A stretch of 64,000 bases of DNA from Limnohabitans kasalickyi (lineage in GTDB: Bacteria; Pseudomonadota; Gammaproteobacteria; Burkholderiales; Burkholderiaceae_C): contig OZ248407.1 of NCBI GenBank assembly GCA_965234325.1, positions 620,001 to 684,000 on the forward strand, in the 5' to 3' direction. Each line of letters begins with the position of its first letter. Position 1 is the stretch's first letter. Made by a program: the position numbers and the translations under genes. Under the pieces are notes generated by a model. The model was given only the letters and a program-made list of their open reading frames with translations. It searched no databases and had not been told where the DNA came from. Shown here piece by piece: positions 54,545 through 63,001 of this stretch.

Positions 54545-55380
54545 GCGTTTCATCTGTGCGTGACGTGGTGCTTTGCGCAGATGACTATGCGGTCAACGCG
54601 CCCACCTCACAAGGCATCGTGGCTTTGGTGGTGTTGGGCCGTTTGAGTGCCACCAGCGTGATGACGTGCTCGCCCCGTTGGGCGGAAGACGCGCCGGCGC
54701 TGCGCGACATGCGTGGCCGTTTGGATGTGGGCTTGCATTTGGACTGGACCAGCAGCTTTGCCCAAAGCGCCGGTTTTGGTGGCGCTTTGAGCACGGTGAT
54801 GCGCCGTGCTGCGTTGCGTCGCTTCGATCGCCAAGCGCTGCGCGATGAGATAGAGCGCCAATTGGATGCCTTTGAGCAGCATTGGCACGCTACGCCAGAC
54901 CACATTGATGGCCACCAGCATGTGCACCAATTTGCCGGTTTGCGCGATGCGCTGTTCGAGGTGCTGTTGCGCCGCTACGGCACAGCCACGACCCGTCCTT
55001 GGCTGCGTATTTCCAATGTGGCACAAGCTGGGTTTAAGGCGCGTGTGATCTCCACCATGGGCTCTGAAACTTTGCAGGCTTGGGCGGATGATCACCACTG
55101 GCCCACGGTCAGCCCGTTGTCGGGCGCCTACGCTTTTGACGGCAGCGTGGCCGACTATGCGAAAAGTATGCAAGGTTGGCTGGCGGACTTGCCCCCAGCC
55201 TCGGCCAAACCCGCCGCCATCATGTGCCACCCAGGTGCGTCGACCCAAGCCGATGATGACATTGGACCTGCCCGCGCCCGTGAGTTTGCGTATTTGGCCA
55301 GCGACGATTTTGTCCAAGATTTGCGCGATGCGGGCGTTCGCTTGGTCCGAGGCAGTGGCTTGCCCATGGCTTCGGTTTGA
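54541..55380 (+). CDS. ChbG/YdjC-family deacetylase (NaxD/HpnK-like)
   Basis: 279 residues. CADDYAVN near the N-terminus holds the metal-binding Asp pair, HIDGHQHVHQ the metal-binding histidines, and MCHPGAS a later conserved His, all YdjC-fold features. NaxD of Francisella deacetylates undecaprenyl-phosphate-GalNAc for lipid A modification; HpnK and ChbG act on other N-acetyl sugars. An ArnT-like gene 36 nt downstream and a polyprenyl glycosyltransferase nearby favour the NaxD role. Start is GTG at 54541, overlapping the LysR stop, with GGAGGG in front. Confidence 0.8.
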   Translation: MSVSSVRDVVLCADDYAVNAPTSQGIVALVVLGRLSATSVMTCSPRWAEDAPALRDMRGRLDVGLHLDWTSSFAQSAGFGGALSTVMRRAALRRFDRQALRDEIERQLDAFEQHWHATPDHIDGHQHVHQFAGLRDALFEVLLRRYGTATTRPWLRISNVAQAGFKARVISTMGSETLQAWADDHHWPTVSPLSGAYAFDGSVADYAKSMQGWLADLPPASAKPAAIMCHPGASTQADDDIGPARAREFAYLASDDFVQDLRDAGVRLVRGSGLPMASV

Positions 55381-55416
55381 CCGTGTACCGATGCTGCGAT
55401 TCACCTGCGTTTTGAC

Positions 55417-57066
55417 ATGACCTCCTCCTCTTCTTTCTCCGAACGCAGCCGCACTTGGGCGCTGTGTGTGTTGCCGTTGCTGTTGCTGGTCTTGGCCGCC
55501 TTGCGCCCTTTGGCCTTGCCCGATGAGGGGCGTTATGCGGAGGTAGGTCGATGGATGTTGATGAGTGGCGACTGGCTGACCCCACGCTTGGACGGTATTC
55601 CTTTCTTTCATAAACCCCCCTTGCTGCATTGGTTAGAAGCCAGCGCCATGGCGGTTTTGGGCGTCACGCCTTGGGCGTCACGCCTGGTCGTGGCGTTGCA
55701 TGTTTTCTTGATGTGGGCTTTGCTGTGGGCCTGTGCGCGCCACATCGCAGGCTTGGCAGTGGCCAACCGCGCGGCTTGGATGCTGGGCAGCAGCTTGGCG
55801 TTTTTGATGGGCGGCCAATACGTGAACCACGACATGATGGTCGCCACGTGGATGGGCGTGGGCATTTGGTGTTTTGCCCGGGCCCTGATGCATGCGGATG
55901 GCGTGCACGCGGGTTGGGCACGCGCGGGTTTCATCGCCTGCGCGTTGGCCGTCTTGAGCAAAGGCTTGATCGGTTTGTTGCTGCCCGGTTTTGTGCTCTG
56001 CCTTTGGGTGACGTGGACGTGGCAATGGCGCAAAGTGTGGGCCTTGCCCTGGTTCAGTGGCGTGCTGTTATTTGCGGCCGTGGCCTTGCCTTGGTTTGTG
56101 TTGGCGGCGCGTGAGCATCCGGACATGCTGGCCTATATGTTTGGCAAGCACCAGTTTGGCCGCTACACCGCCACCACCTTCAACAACGCCAGACCTTGGT
56201 GGTTTTATGGCCTAGCCGTGACGGTGTTGATGTTTCCGTGGGTGTTTTTGGTGGTGGCCAGCGCTTGGCGTAGTTTGCGCGACAGAATGACCGCGCTGAA
56301 CATGGGCGCCGATGTGGGTGTGGGCGTGGACCCGCGTTGGACCGCACTTTGCTGGATTTGGCTGATCGCCATTTTGGGATTTTTCTCCATCCCCAACTCC
56401 AAACTCATTGGCTACGCCTTGCCCGTCGTGCCCCCGCTGGCGCTGCTCGCGGCGCTGTGGTGGCAGCGTCATGTGGCGCCGCGTGCTTGGGGTGAGCGTG
56501 TGTTTGCCATCGTTGTGGGTCTCAATGTGGCGCTGGCGATAGGCGGGCATGTGGCTGCTGATCGCTACACCCAAAAGCACAGCAGCATGGATGTGGCTGC
56601 TGTGCTCGCTTGCCAAGCGCGTCCTTCAGATGTTGTCGCAACCGTGGACGAGTACCCCTACGATTTGCCGTTCTACGCGCAAGTCACCCGACCGTTGGAA
56701 GTCATCCAAGACTGGGACACCTTACGCCTGACCTCAGGCGACAACTGGCGCCGTGAGCTGTTTGAAGGCGCCGACTTTGACGCGCAAGCCGGGCGCAGTT
56801 TGGTGCCCTTGACGCGCTTAGAGAGCTTGAAGCAAACACCGCGCGCTTGGGTTGTGGCACCCAACACGTCTGGCACGCTGACGATGCAAGATCACGCAGG
56901 GTTTGAGTTGGTGTTTGCGGGTCGCGCTTGGAACTTGTACCAATCCAATGCGGTGGCCTCAGGTGCGTCGGCCTCAACTTCGTCTGCGTCAAGCGCGGCG
57001 GCGAAAGGCCCAGAAGCGGCTGAGCAAAAAGGTCTGCGCGGATGCAAAGACCAAGGCAAAAAATAA
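55417..57066 (+). CDS. ArnT-like polyprenyl-phosphate-sugar glycosyltransferase (GT83)
   Basis: 549 residues. After the first helix, LPDEGRYAEVGRWMLMSGDW holds the catalytic Asp-Glu pair of ArnT/PMT-type enzymes, followed by FFHKPPLLHWLEA and about ten more membrane helices, then a periplasmic part from about residue 400. ArnT adds aminoarabinose, and FlmK/LgmB add hexosamine, from an undecaprenyl carrier to lipid A in the periplasm. The last ~40 residues are Ala/Ser-rich and lie over the antisense 3' end of gtrA. Partner of the deacetylase-like gene upstream. Confidence 0.8.
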   Translation: MTSSSSFSERSRTWALCVLPLLLLVLAALRPLALPDEGRYAEVGRWMLMSGDWLTPRLDGIPFFHKPPLLHWLEASAMAVLGVTPWASRLVVALHVFLMWALLWACARHIAGLAVANRAAWMLGSSLAFLMGGQYVNHDMMVATWMGVGIWCFARALMHADGVHAGWARAGFIACALAVLSKGLIGLLLPGFVLCLWVTWTWQWRKVWALPWFSGVLLFAAVALPWFVLAAREHPDMLAYMFGKHQFGRYTATTFNNARPWWFYGLAVTVLMFPWVFLVVASAWRSLRDRMTALNMGADVGVGVDPRWTALCWIWLIAILGFFSIPNSKLIGYALPVVPPLALLAALWWQRHVAPRAWGERVFAIVVGLNVALAIGGHVAADRYTQKHSSMDVAAVLACQARPSDVVATVDEYPYDLPFYAQVTRPLEVIQDWDTLRLTSGDNWRRELFEGADFDAQAGRSLVPLTRLESLKQTPRAWVVAPNTSGTLTMQDHAGFELVFAGRAWNLYQSNAVASGASASTSSASSAAAKGPEAAEQKGLRGCKDQGKK

Positions 57067-57360
57067 GGCCAGCCAATCTGGCAAAGCCAAGCCGCGCAGC
57101 AGCGCCACAAACATGAGTTCGTTGGCGACAAAGCCCGCCAGCGCGGTCGCCGCAAAGCGACGCAGGCTTTGCCAAAAGCTGGTGCCCGCATCTTGAAAAC
57201 TCAAGCGCCGATGGCCTGCAAAGCTCACCACAAACGCCACGCAAAAGCCTGCGGCATTGGCCAACTCGGGCAGTAGGTGAGCCTTGGTCAGCTCAAACAC
57301 CCCCATGTGGGTGGCCGCTGCGGCGCTGCCCACGATCAAAAACCAAAAACCACTGTTCAT
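56989..57360 (-). CDS. GtrA-family membrane protein
   Basis: 123 residues with four membrane helices: NSGFWFLIVGSAAAATHMGVF, NAAGFCVAFVVSFAGHRRLSF, FAATALAGFVANELMFVALL and ALFFALVFASAQTFLLSRFW. GtrA proteins are thought to help flip polyprenyl-phosphate-linked sugars to the periplasm. A start at 57387 is possible but would overlap the upstream gene. It follows the glycosyltransferase gene (same strand) by 4 nt and its 3' end runs 78 nt into the convergent ArnT-like gene. Confidence 0.82.
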   Translation of the reverse strand: MNSGFWFLIVGSAAAATHMGVFELTKAHLLPELANAAGFCVAFVVSFAGHRRLSFQDAGTSFWQSLRRFAATALAGFVANELMFVALLRGLALPDWLALFFALVFASAQTFLLSRFWAFRRRA

Positions 57361-57364
57361 GGGC

Positions 57365-58420
57365 TTAGATCGGGTGTTCGTTGTCAAACTGAGCCATCGA
57401 AGGCGCTGGCGCTTTGACGGGTGCCAAGGCCAAGCCAGAACCCCAATGGTGGCTCACCAAATACATGGGCCGCTGCTTGACCTCTTCGTAAATACGTCCC
57501 ACGTACTCGGCCAGCACGCCGATAGACAACAACTGAATGCCACTGAAAAACATCATGCCCACCGCCAGCGTGGCATAGCCAGGGACACTGATGCCCCATA
57601 AAAAATATTCGGCCACCACATAGGCACCGTAGCTCAAGGCAACCATGGCCAGCAGCAAGCCTGAAACCGTCAGAGCGCGCAGCGGCGCAATGGAGAACGC
57701 CAACACGCCCGTCAAGGCCAAGGCAAACGACCCACGCAAGCCAAAACTGCTTTCGCCCGCGGCGCGGGGCAGCGGTTCGTAGTCAATGGCCGTGCTGGCA
57801 AAGCCAACCCAGGCGTACAAGCCTTTCATGAACCTGTTGCGTTCGGGCAGTGATTTGAGGGCGTCCACCACGCGGCGGTCCATCAAGCGGAAGTCGCCAG
57901 CGTGTGCAGGAATCTTCACGCGGTTGCCCATGTTGATGAGTTTGTAAAACATGCCCGTCAGCCCTGCGTGCAAGGCCGATTGGTCGTCACGCGTGCGGCG
58001 AATGGCGTAGACCACGTCCGAGCCCTCGCGCCAGCGCTTGACCATCTCTGCCACCAGAGACACGGGGTGCTGGCCATCAGAGTCCATCAGCACCACCACC
58101 TCGCCGCGTGCGGCGTCAATGCCGGCGGTCAGCGCGGCTTCTTTGCCAAAGTTGCGCGACAGGTTGATGCCCACCACCTCGCGGTGCGCTTCGCACAAGG
58201 CTTGGATGACCTGTGCCGTGTCGTCACGACTACCGTCGTTGATGAGCACGATTTCCACCTGCGAACCCAGCGCCTGCAAGGCCTGCAGCACCTGTGGCAC
58301 CAAGGTGCCCAGGTTTTTACCCTCGTTGTAGGCGGGCATGACGCACGACACGGTGGGGGTGTATTGGAAACGGTCGATGGGGGTGAGTGTGTGGGCGTCG
58401 CGCATAGTGGGGTAGATCAT
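57365..58420 (-). CDS. GT2 polyprenyl-phosphate glycosyltransferase (DPM1/GtrB/FlmF type)
   Basis: 351 residues. GT-A domain with SCVMPAYNEGKNLGTLVPQV, VLINDGSRDDTA, and LMDSDGQHP for the metal/nucleotide site; two C-terminal membrane helices (ALALTGVLAFSIAPLRAL; YGAYVVAEYFLWGISVPGY and neighbouring segment). Such enzymes move sugar from a nucleotide to undecaprenyl phosphate. With gtrA, an ArnT-like transferase and a deacetylase close by it fits the loading step of a lipid A hexosamine pathway. The start could be 58405 instead. Divergent from argS. Confidence 0.82.
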   Translation of the reverse strand: MIYPTMRDAHTLTPIDRFQYTPTVSCVMPAYNEGKNLGTLVPQVLQALQALGSQVEIVLINDGSRDDTAQVIQALCEAHREVVGINLSRNFGKEAALTAGIDAARGEVVVLMDSDGQHPVSLVAEMVKRWREGSDVVYAIRRTRDDQSALHAGLTGMFYKLINMGNRVKIPAHAGDFRLMDRRVVDALKSLPERNRFMKGLYAWVGFASTAIDYEPLPRAAGESSFGLRGSFALALTGVLAFSIAPLRALTVSGLLLAMVALSYGAYVVAEYFLWGISVPGYATLAVGMMFFSGIQLLSIGVLAEYVGRIYEEVKQRPMYLVSHHWGSGLALAPVKAPAPSMAQFDNEHPI

Positions 58421-58475
58421 GCCAAAAAATAAGGCTTGTCCCGTGAAAGTGAGGGGCGCCCCGTAAAATCTAGCC

Positions 58476-60185
58476 ATGCTCCAAGTTAAACAAGATTTGC
58501 TGGCCGCCCTGAGCCAAGCCCTCGACGGTTTGTTGCCCGGTTCCGGCAACAAGGCCGCTTTTGAATCCCCCAAAGTTGCCGCGCATGGCGACTTCGCCGT
58601 CACGGCCGCGATGCAGTTGGCCAAGCCCCTCAAGCTCAACCCCCGTCAGCTCGGTGAACAGCTGCGCGACGCGCTGTTGGCTGCGCCCGTGTACCAACAG
58701 TGGGTGCAAGACATCGAGATTGCAGGCCCTGGCTTCATCAACATCCGTTTAAAGCCTGCCGCTAAACAACAAATCGTCCGCGAGGTGTTGGCCGCCAAAG
58801 ATTGTTTTGGTTTCCAAGCCGACAACGGCCAACGCGTGTTGGTCGAGTTTGTGTCTGCCAACCCGACCGGCCCGCTGCACGTGGGCCACGGCCGCCAAGC
58901 GGCGTTGGGTGACGCGATTTGTAATTTGTTTGCCACACAAGGCTTCAATGTTTACCGCGAGTTTTATTACAACGACGCGGGCGTGCAAATCAACACCTTG
59001 GCCAAGAGCACGCACTTCCGCGCCCAAGGCATCAAGCCCGGTGATGCGAGTTGGCCAGTGGACCCCGAGAACCCAGAGAGCAAAGCGTTTTACAACGGGG
59101 ACTACATCCAAGACATCGCCACCGATTTCTTGGCTGGCAAAACCGTCAAGTCCGACGACCGCGAATTCACCGCCAGTGGCGACGTGAACGATGTGGACGG
59201 TATGCGCGAGTTCGCGGTGGCCTATTTGCGCCACGAGCAAGACCTCGACTTGAAAGCCTTTGACGTCAAGTTCGACAACTACTACCTCGAGAGCAGCCTG
59301 TACACCAGCGGCAAAGTGGCCGACGCGGTGAGCCGTTTGCAAGCTGCTGGTAAAACCTACGAGCAAGACGGCGCCTTGTGGCTGAAGTCCACCGACTACG
59401 GCGACGACAAAGACCGTGTGATGAAAAAGTCAGACGGCACCTACACCTACTTTGTGCCCGACGTGGCGTACCACATTACCAAGTGGGAACGCGGTTTCAC
59501 CAAGGTAGTGAACATCCAAGGCACCGACCACCACGGCACGATTGCCCGCGTGCGCGCAGGCTTGCAAGCGGCCAACGTTGGCATCCCCGAGGGCTACCCC
59601 GACTACGTGTTGCACACCATGATCCGTGTGATGCGCGGTGGCGAGGAAGTGAAAATTTCCAAGCGTGCGGGCAGCTACGTGACGCTGCGCGACTTGATCG
59701 AGTGGACCAGCAAAGACGCGGTGCGTTTCTTCTTGCTGAGCCGCAAGCCCGACACCGAGTACACCTTCGATGTGGACTTGGCCGTGCAAAAGAACAACGA
59801 CAACCCCGTGTACTACGTGCAATACGCGCACGCTCGCATTTGCTCGGTGTTGCGTGCTTGGGCCGACAAAGATGGTGGCGAGGTGGCGACGCTCAAAGAC
59901 GTCGACTTGTCTGCGCTGGAAAGCCCACAAGCGCAAGCCCTCATGTTGTTACTGGCCAAATACCCCGCCATGCTTAGCGCCGCATCGGCTGACTTTGCGC
60001 CGCATGATGTGACCTTCTATTTGCGCGACCTCGCTGCCAGCTACCACAGCTACTACGATGCCGAGCGCATCTTGGTCGATGACGAAGCGGTGAAGAAAGC
60101 GCGCTTGGCACTGGTGGCAGCGACAGCACAGGTGCTGCACAATGGTTTGGCGGTGTTGGGCGTGTCTGCCCCCGCCAGCATGTAA
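58476..60185 (+). CDS. argS: Arginyl-tRNA synthetase
   Basis: 569 residues, class I. VEFVSANPTGPLHVGHGRQA contains the HIGH-type motif near residue 130; DYVLHTMIRVMRGGEEVKISKRAGSYV-region carries the KMSK-like lysine; the N-terminal Arg-tRNA recognition domain and a C-terminal DALR anticodon domain are present. It charges arginine tRNAs. Divergent from the glycosyltransferase gene; followed by the SPOR gene as in related genomes. Confidence 0.96.
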   Translation: MLQVKQDLLAALSQALDGLLPGSGNKAAFESPKVAAHGDFAVTAAMQLAKPLKLNPRQLGEQLRDALLAAPVYQQWVQDIEIAGPGFINIRLKPAAKQQIVREVLAAKDCFGFQADNGQRVLVEFVSANPTGPLHVGHGRQAALGDAICNLFATQGFNVYREFYYNDAGVQINTLAKSTHFRAQGIKPGDASWPVDPENPESKAFYNGDYIQDIATDFLAGKTVKSDDREFTASGDVNDVDGMREFAVAYLRHEQDLDLKAFDVKFDNYYLESSLYTSGKVADAVSRLQAAGKTYEQDGALWLKSTDYGDDKDRVMKKSDGTYTYFVPDVAYHITKWERGFTKVVNIQGTDHHGTIARVRAGLQAANVGIPEGYPDYVLHTMIRVMRGGEEVKISKRAGSYVTLRDLIEWTSKDAVRFFLLSRKPDTEYTFDVDLAVQKNNDNPVYYVQYAHARICSVLRAWADKDGGEVATLKDVDLSALESPQAQALMLLLAKYPAMLSAASADFAPHDVTFYLRDLAASYHSYYDAERILVDDEAVKKARLALVAATAQVLHNGLAVLGVSAPASM

Positions 60186-60203
60186 CTCTGTCTTCGGAGA
60201 CCT

Positions 60204-60878
60204 ATGTCAATCGTGAATCAACAGCGCGGCGGAACCTTGGTGGGTTTCATCATGGGTTTGGTCGTGGGCATGACCGTGGCCTTGGGCGTGGCTGTCTACG
60301 TGACCAAGGTGCCCATCCCTTTCATGAACAAGGGCATGACCCGTTCGGCGGACCAAGATGCTGCTGAAGAGAAGAAAAACAAAGATTGGGACCCCAACGC
60401 CCCGCTTTACGGCAAGAATCCCGCCAAGCCTGCTGACAAGGCTGACGCTGTGCCAGAAGCCCCCAAATCCGATGCCAAGCCGGAGGCCAAGCCTGACGTG
60501 AAGCCTGCAGAGTCCAAGCCTGATGCTGCCGTTAAAGTGAATCCCAAAAGTGCCGATCCTTTGGGCGATTTGGCCAAAGCCAAAGCCGACCTGCAAGCCG
60601 TCGAGCCCAAGCCGGGCCCTGCTCCCATGCCTGTGGCAGCGGACCCTTTTATTTACTTTGTGCAAGCCGGCGCTTATCGCACGCCTGAAGAGGCCGATGC
60701 ACAAAGGGCCAAAATGGGTTTACTGGGGCTGGATGCCAAGGTCAGCGAACGTGACCAAGGCGGCCGCACCGTGTACCGTGTTCGCGTGGGGCCTTTGGAC
60801 AAGGCCGATGCAGAACGCGTGCGTGCCAAGCTCGAAGCCGCGCACCTCGACTCCGCCATGGTGCGGGTGCAACGTTAA
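60204..60878 (+). CDS. SPOR-domain membrane protein
   Basis: 224 residues. One membrane helix near the N-terminus (LVGFIMGLVVGMTVALGVAVYV), a Pro/Lys/Ala-rich periplasmic linker of ~90 residues, and a C-terminal SPOR domain from about 147 (PFIYFVQAGAYRTPEEADAQ ... YRVRVGPLDKADAERVRAKL). SPOR domains bind denuded peptidoglycan at the division site, as FtsN does. The position between argS and dsbA is conserved in related bacteria. A small GTCT-TCGG-AGAC hairpin (60190-60201) covers the probable Shine-Dalgarno GGAG. Confidence 0.87.
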   Translation: MSIVNQQRGGTLVGFIMGLVVGMTVALGVAVYVTKVPIPFMNKGMTRSADQDAAEEKKNKDWDPNAPLYGKNPAKPADKADAVPEAPKSDAKPEAKPDVKPAESKPDAAVKVNPKSADPLGDLAKAKADLQAVEPKPGPAPMPVAADPFIYFVQAGAYRTPEEADAQRAKMGLLGLDAKVSERDQGGRTVYRVRVGPLDKADAERVRAKLEAAHLDSAMVRVQR

Positions 60879-60899
60879 ATTTTCCTTTGAGGGTGACTT

Positions 60900-61550
60900 A
60901 TGAAACGTCGTGATTTTTCTTTAACCGCCATCTCCATGGCCGGTTTGCCGTTGTGGGCGCAAGCCCAAGGCCCCGCTGCCGGTAAAAAGCCGGAAGAAGG
61001 CATTGAGTACGTCACCTTGGACAAACGTGTGCCCACCGAAGTGGACGCCGGCAAGATTGAGGTGATCGAGTTCTTTTGGTACAGCTGCCCGCACTGCAAC
61101 GCGTTCGAACCGCGCTTTGCGTCTTGGATCAAGGCCTTGCCCAAAGACGTGGTGGTCAAACGCGTGCCGGTGCGTTTCCGCGATGACTTTGAAGCCCAGC
61201 AGCGCGCCTACTACGTGTTTGAGTCTTTAGGTTTGATCGATACGATGCATGGCAAGCTGTTTCACGCCATTCACACCGAGCGCCAGACGCTCAACACGGG
61301 CGCCGCGTTGGCCGCTTGGGCGGGCAAAAACGGCATGACCGAGCAAAAATTCAGCGAAACCTTCAACAGCTTTGGCGTGGCGACCAAGGCGCGCCGCGCT
61401 ACCCAGCTGCAAGAGGCATTCAAGGTGCAAGGCGTGCCTGCATTGGGTATTGCGGGGCGCTTTTATACCGATGGCTCGCTGGCTGGCAGCATGGATCGCG
61501 CCGTTCAAGTGACCGACTTCTTGCTGAGCGAAGTGCGTCGCGGACGCTGA
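60900..61550 (+). CDS. dsbA: DsbA-type periplasmic thiol:disulfide oxidoreductase
   Basis: 216 residues. An N-terminal signal peptide (MKRRDFSLTAISMAGLPLWAQA) is followed by a thioredoxin fold with the CPHC active site at Cys63-Cys66 in FFWYSCPHCNAFEP and the cis-Pro in VQGVPALGIAG. It forms disulfide bonds in exported proteins and is reoxidised by DsbB. The signal is weakly twin-arginine-like (RRDF), which may be chance. Close after the SPOR gene (21 nt). Confidence 0.92.
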   Translation: MKRRDFSLTAISMAGLPLWAQAQGPAAGKKPEEGIEYVTLDKRVPTEVDAGKIEVIEFFWYSCPHCNAFEPRFASWIKALPKDVVVKRVPVRFRDDFEAQQRAYYVFESLGLIDTMHGKLFHAIHTERQTLNTGAALAAWAGKNGMTEQKFSETFNSFGVATKARRATQLQEAFKVQGVPALGIAGRFYTDGSLAGSMDRAVQVTDFLLSEVRRGR

Positions 61551-61657
61551 CCCCTACACTGACCCCAATGGCCACCTCGTTGGCCTGAAAGAGACCCATG
61601 GTGTGATCTGGGGCATGGTTAGAATCATCCTCAGTTAAATACAGCAATATTCGTGCC

Positions 61658-62218
61658 TTGAACTCTCCCCTTTCTTTGTTGATGGTCTTGCTGGTGGCAT
61701 TGGCCCCAGCCGCGGTGTGGGCCGAAAAAGCCGATCGCGACAAGCCCATGAACATCGAGGCTGACAACTTGGTGCACGATGAGCTCAAGCAAATCAGCGT
61801 GTTCACAGGGCGTGCCGTGTTGACCAAAGGCACCATGATTCTGCGTGGTTCACGCATTGAAATCCGCCAAGACCCAGATGGCTATCAATTTGGCATCATC
61901 CTGCCCGAGCCCAATCAACGCGCTTTTTTTCGTCAAAAACGTGAGGGTGTGGATGAGTTCATGGAAGGCGAAGGCTTGCGCATCGAGTACGACGGCCGGA
62001 TTGACCGCATCAAGTTGATCGACCAAGCCGAGGTGCGTCGCTACCGAGGCGCTGCGCTGGCTGACCAGATGACCGGCAAGCTCATCACCTATGACAACTT
62101 GACCGATGTGTTTGCCATCGATGGTCAGCGCACGGAAGAGGGCGGCAAATCCTCTGGTGGCCGAGTGCGTGTGATTTTGGCACCGCGCAACAAAACTTTG
62201 GACACCGACAAAAAGTGA
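61658..62218 (+). CDS. lptA: LptA, periplasmic LPS transport protein
   Basis: 186 residues. Signal peptide ending AAVWAEK, then the OstA domain: NIEADNLVHDELKQISVFTG, GTMILRGSRIEIRQD and MTGKLITYDNLTDVF. LptA bridges the periplasm between LptC and LptD. The start shown is TTG at 61658; ATG at 61682 would leave a shortened signal peptide. No lptC lies upstream: the preceding gene is dsbA. TAGAAT (61620-61625) may be the -10 of a separate promoter. The stop overlaps the lptB GTG. Confidence 0.88.
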   Translation: MNSPLSLLMVLLVALAPAAVWAEKADRDKPMNIEADNLVHDELKQISVFTGRAVLTKGTMILRGSRIEIRQDPDGYQFGIILPEPNQRAFFRQKREGVDEFMEGEGLRIEYDGRIDRIKLIDQAEVRRYRGAALADQMTGKLITYDNLTDVFAIDGQRTEEGGKSSGGRVRVILAPRNKTLDTDKK

Positions 62219-62997
62219 TCGTTCCCCTGTCTCCCACCACACCAACGCCTGCTGCTGTGAGCCGTCTGGAAGCGCTTCACTTGCAAAAGTCGTATGGCAG
62301 CCGTAAGGTGGTGCACGATGTGTCGATTGCGGTGAACAAGGGCGAAGTGGTGGGTTTGTTAGGCCCCAACGGTGCCGGTAAAACCACCTCTTTCTACATG
62401 ATTGTGGGCTTGGTGCGCGCCGATGGCGGCACCATCACCATCGATGGCCAGCCCGTCACGCATTTGCCGATTCACCGCCGCTCGCGTTTGGGGCTTAGCT
62501 ACTTGCCGCAAGAAGCGTCGATTTTTCGCAAGCTGAATGTGGAAGACAACGTGCGCGCCGTGTTGGAGTTGCAGCGTGACGACCACGGTCAATCGCTGAG
62601 CCACGACGAGATTGAAAAGCGGTTGACGTCGTTGTTGCAAGAGCTGCGCGTGGAGCACTTGCGTGCATCGCCATCGATGGCCTTGTCGGGCGGTGAGCGG
62701 CGACGCGTCGAGATTGCCCGTGCCTTGGCCACGAATCCACGTTTCATTCTGTTGGATGAGCCGTTTGCGGGCATTGACCCCATTGCAGTGATTGAGATTC
62801 AACGCATCATTGGCTTTTTGAAAGCGCGTGGCATGGGCGTGCTCATCACCGACCACAACGTGCGCGAGACCTTGGGCATTTGCGACAACGCTTGCATCAT
62901 CAGTGATGGCCGCGTGCTGGCGCAGGGCACACCCACCGAGATTGTCGAAAACGCCGACGTGCGACGCGTGTATCTCGGCGAACACTTCCGAATGTGA
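62215..62997 (+). CDS. lptB: LptB, LPS export ABC ATPase
   Basis: 260 residues. Walker A GPNGAGKTTS near 50, Q-loop LGLSYLPQEASIFRKLNVEDN, signature LSGGERRRVEIARALA, and Walker B ILLDEPFAGIDPIA. It drives LPS extraction by LptFG at the inner membrane. Start is GTG, overlapping the lptA stop by four bases (GTGA). rpoN begins 4 nt after its stop, the usual lptB-rpoN order. Confidence 0.96.
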   Translation: MIVPLSPTTPTPAAVSRLEALHLQKSYGSRKVVHDVSIAVNKGEVVGLLGPNGAGKTTSFYMIVGLVRADGGTITIDGQPVTHLPIHRRSRLGLSYLPQEASIFRKLNVEDNVRAVLELQRDDHGQSLSHDEIEKRLTSLLQELRVEHLRASPSMALSGGERRRVEIARALATNPRFILLDEPFAGIDPIAVIEIQRIIGFLKARGMGVLITDHNVRETLGICDNACIISDGRVLAQGTPTEIVENADVRRVYLGEHFRM

Positions 62998-63001
62998 TGG
63001 C

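Noticed and set aside
54607..55629. 340-codon minus-strand open frame
   Set aside because: Antisense to the deacetylase-like gene and the start of the ArnT-like gene; no family features.
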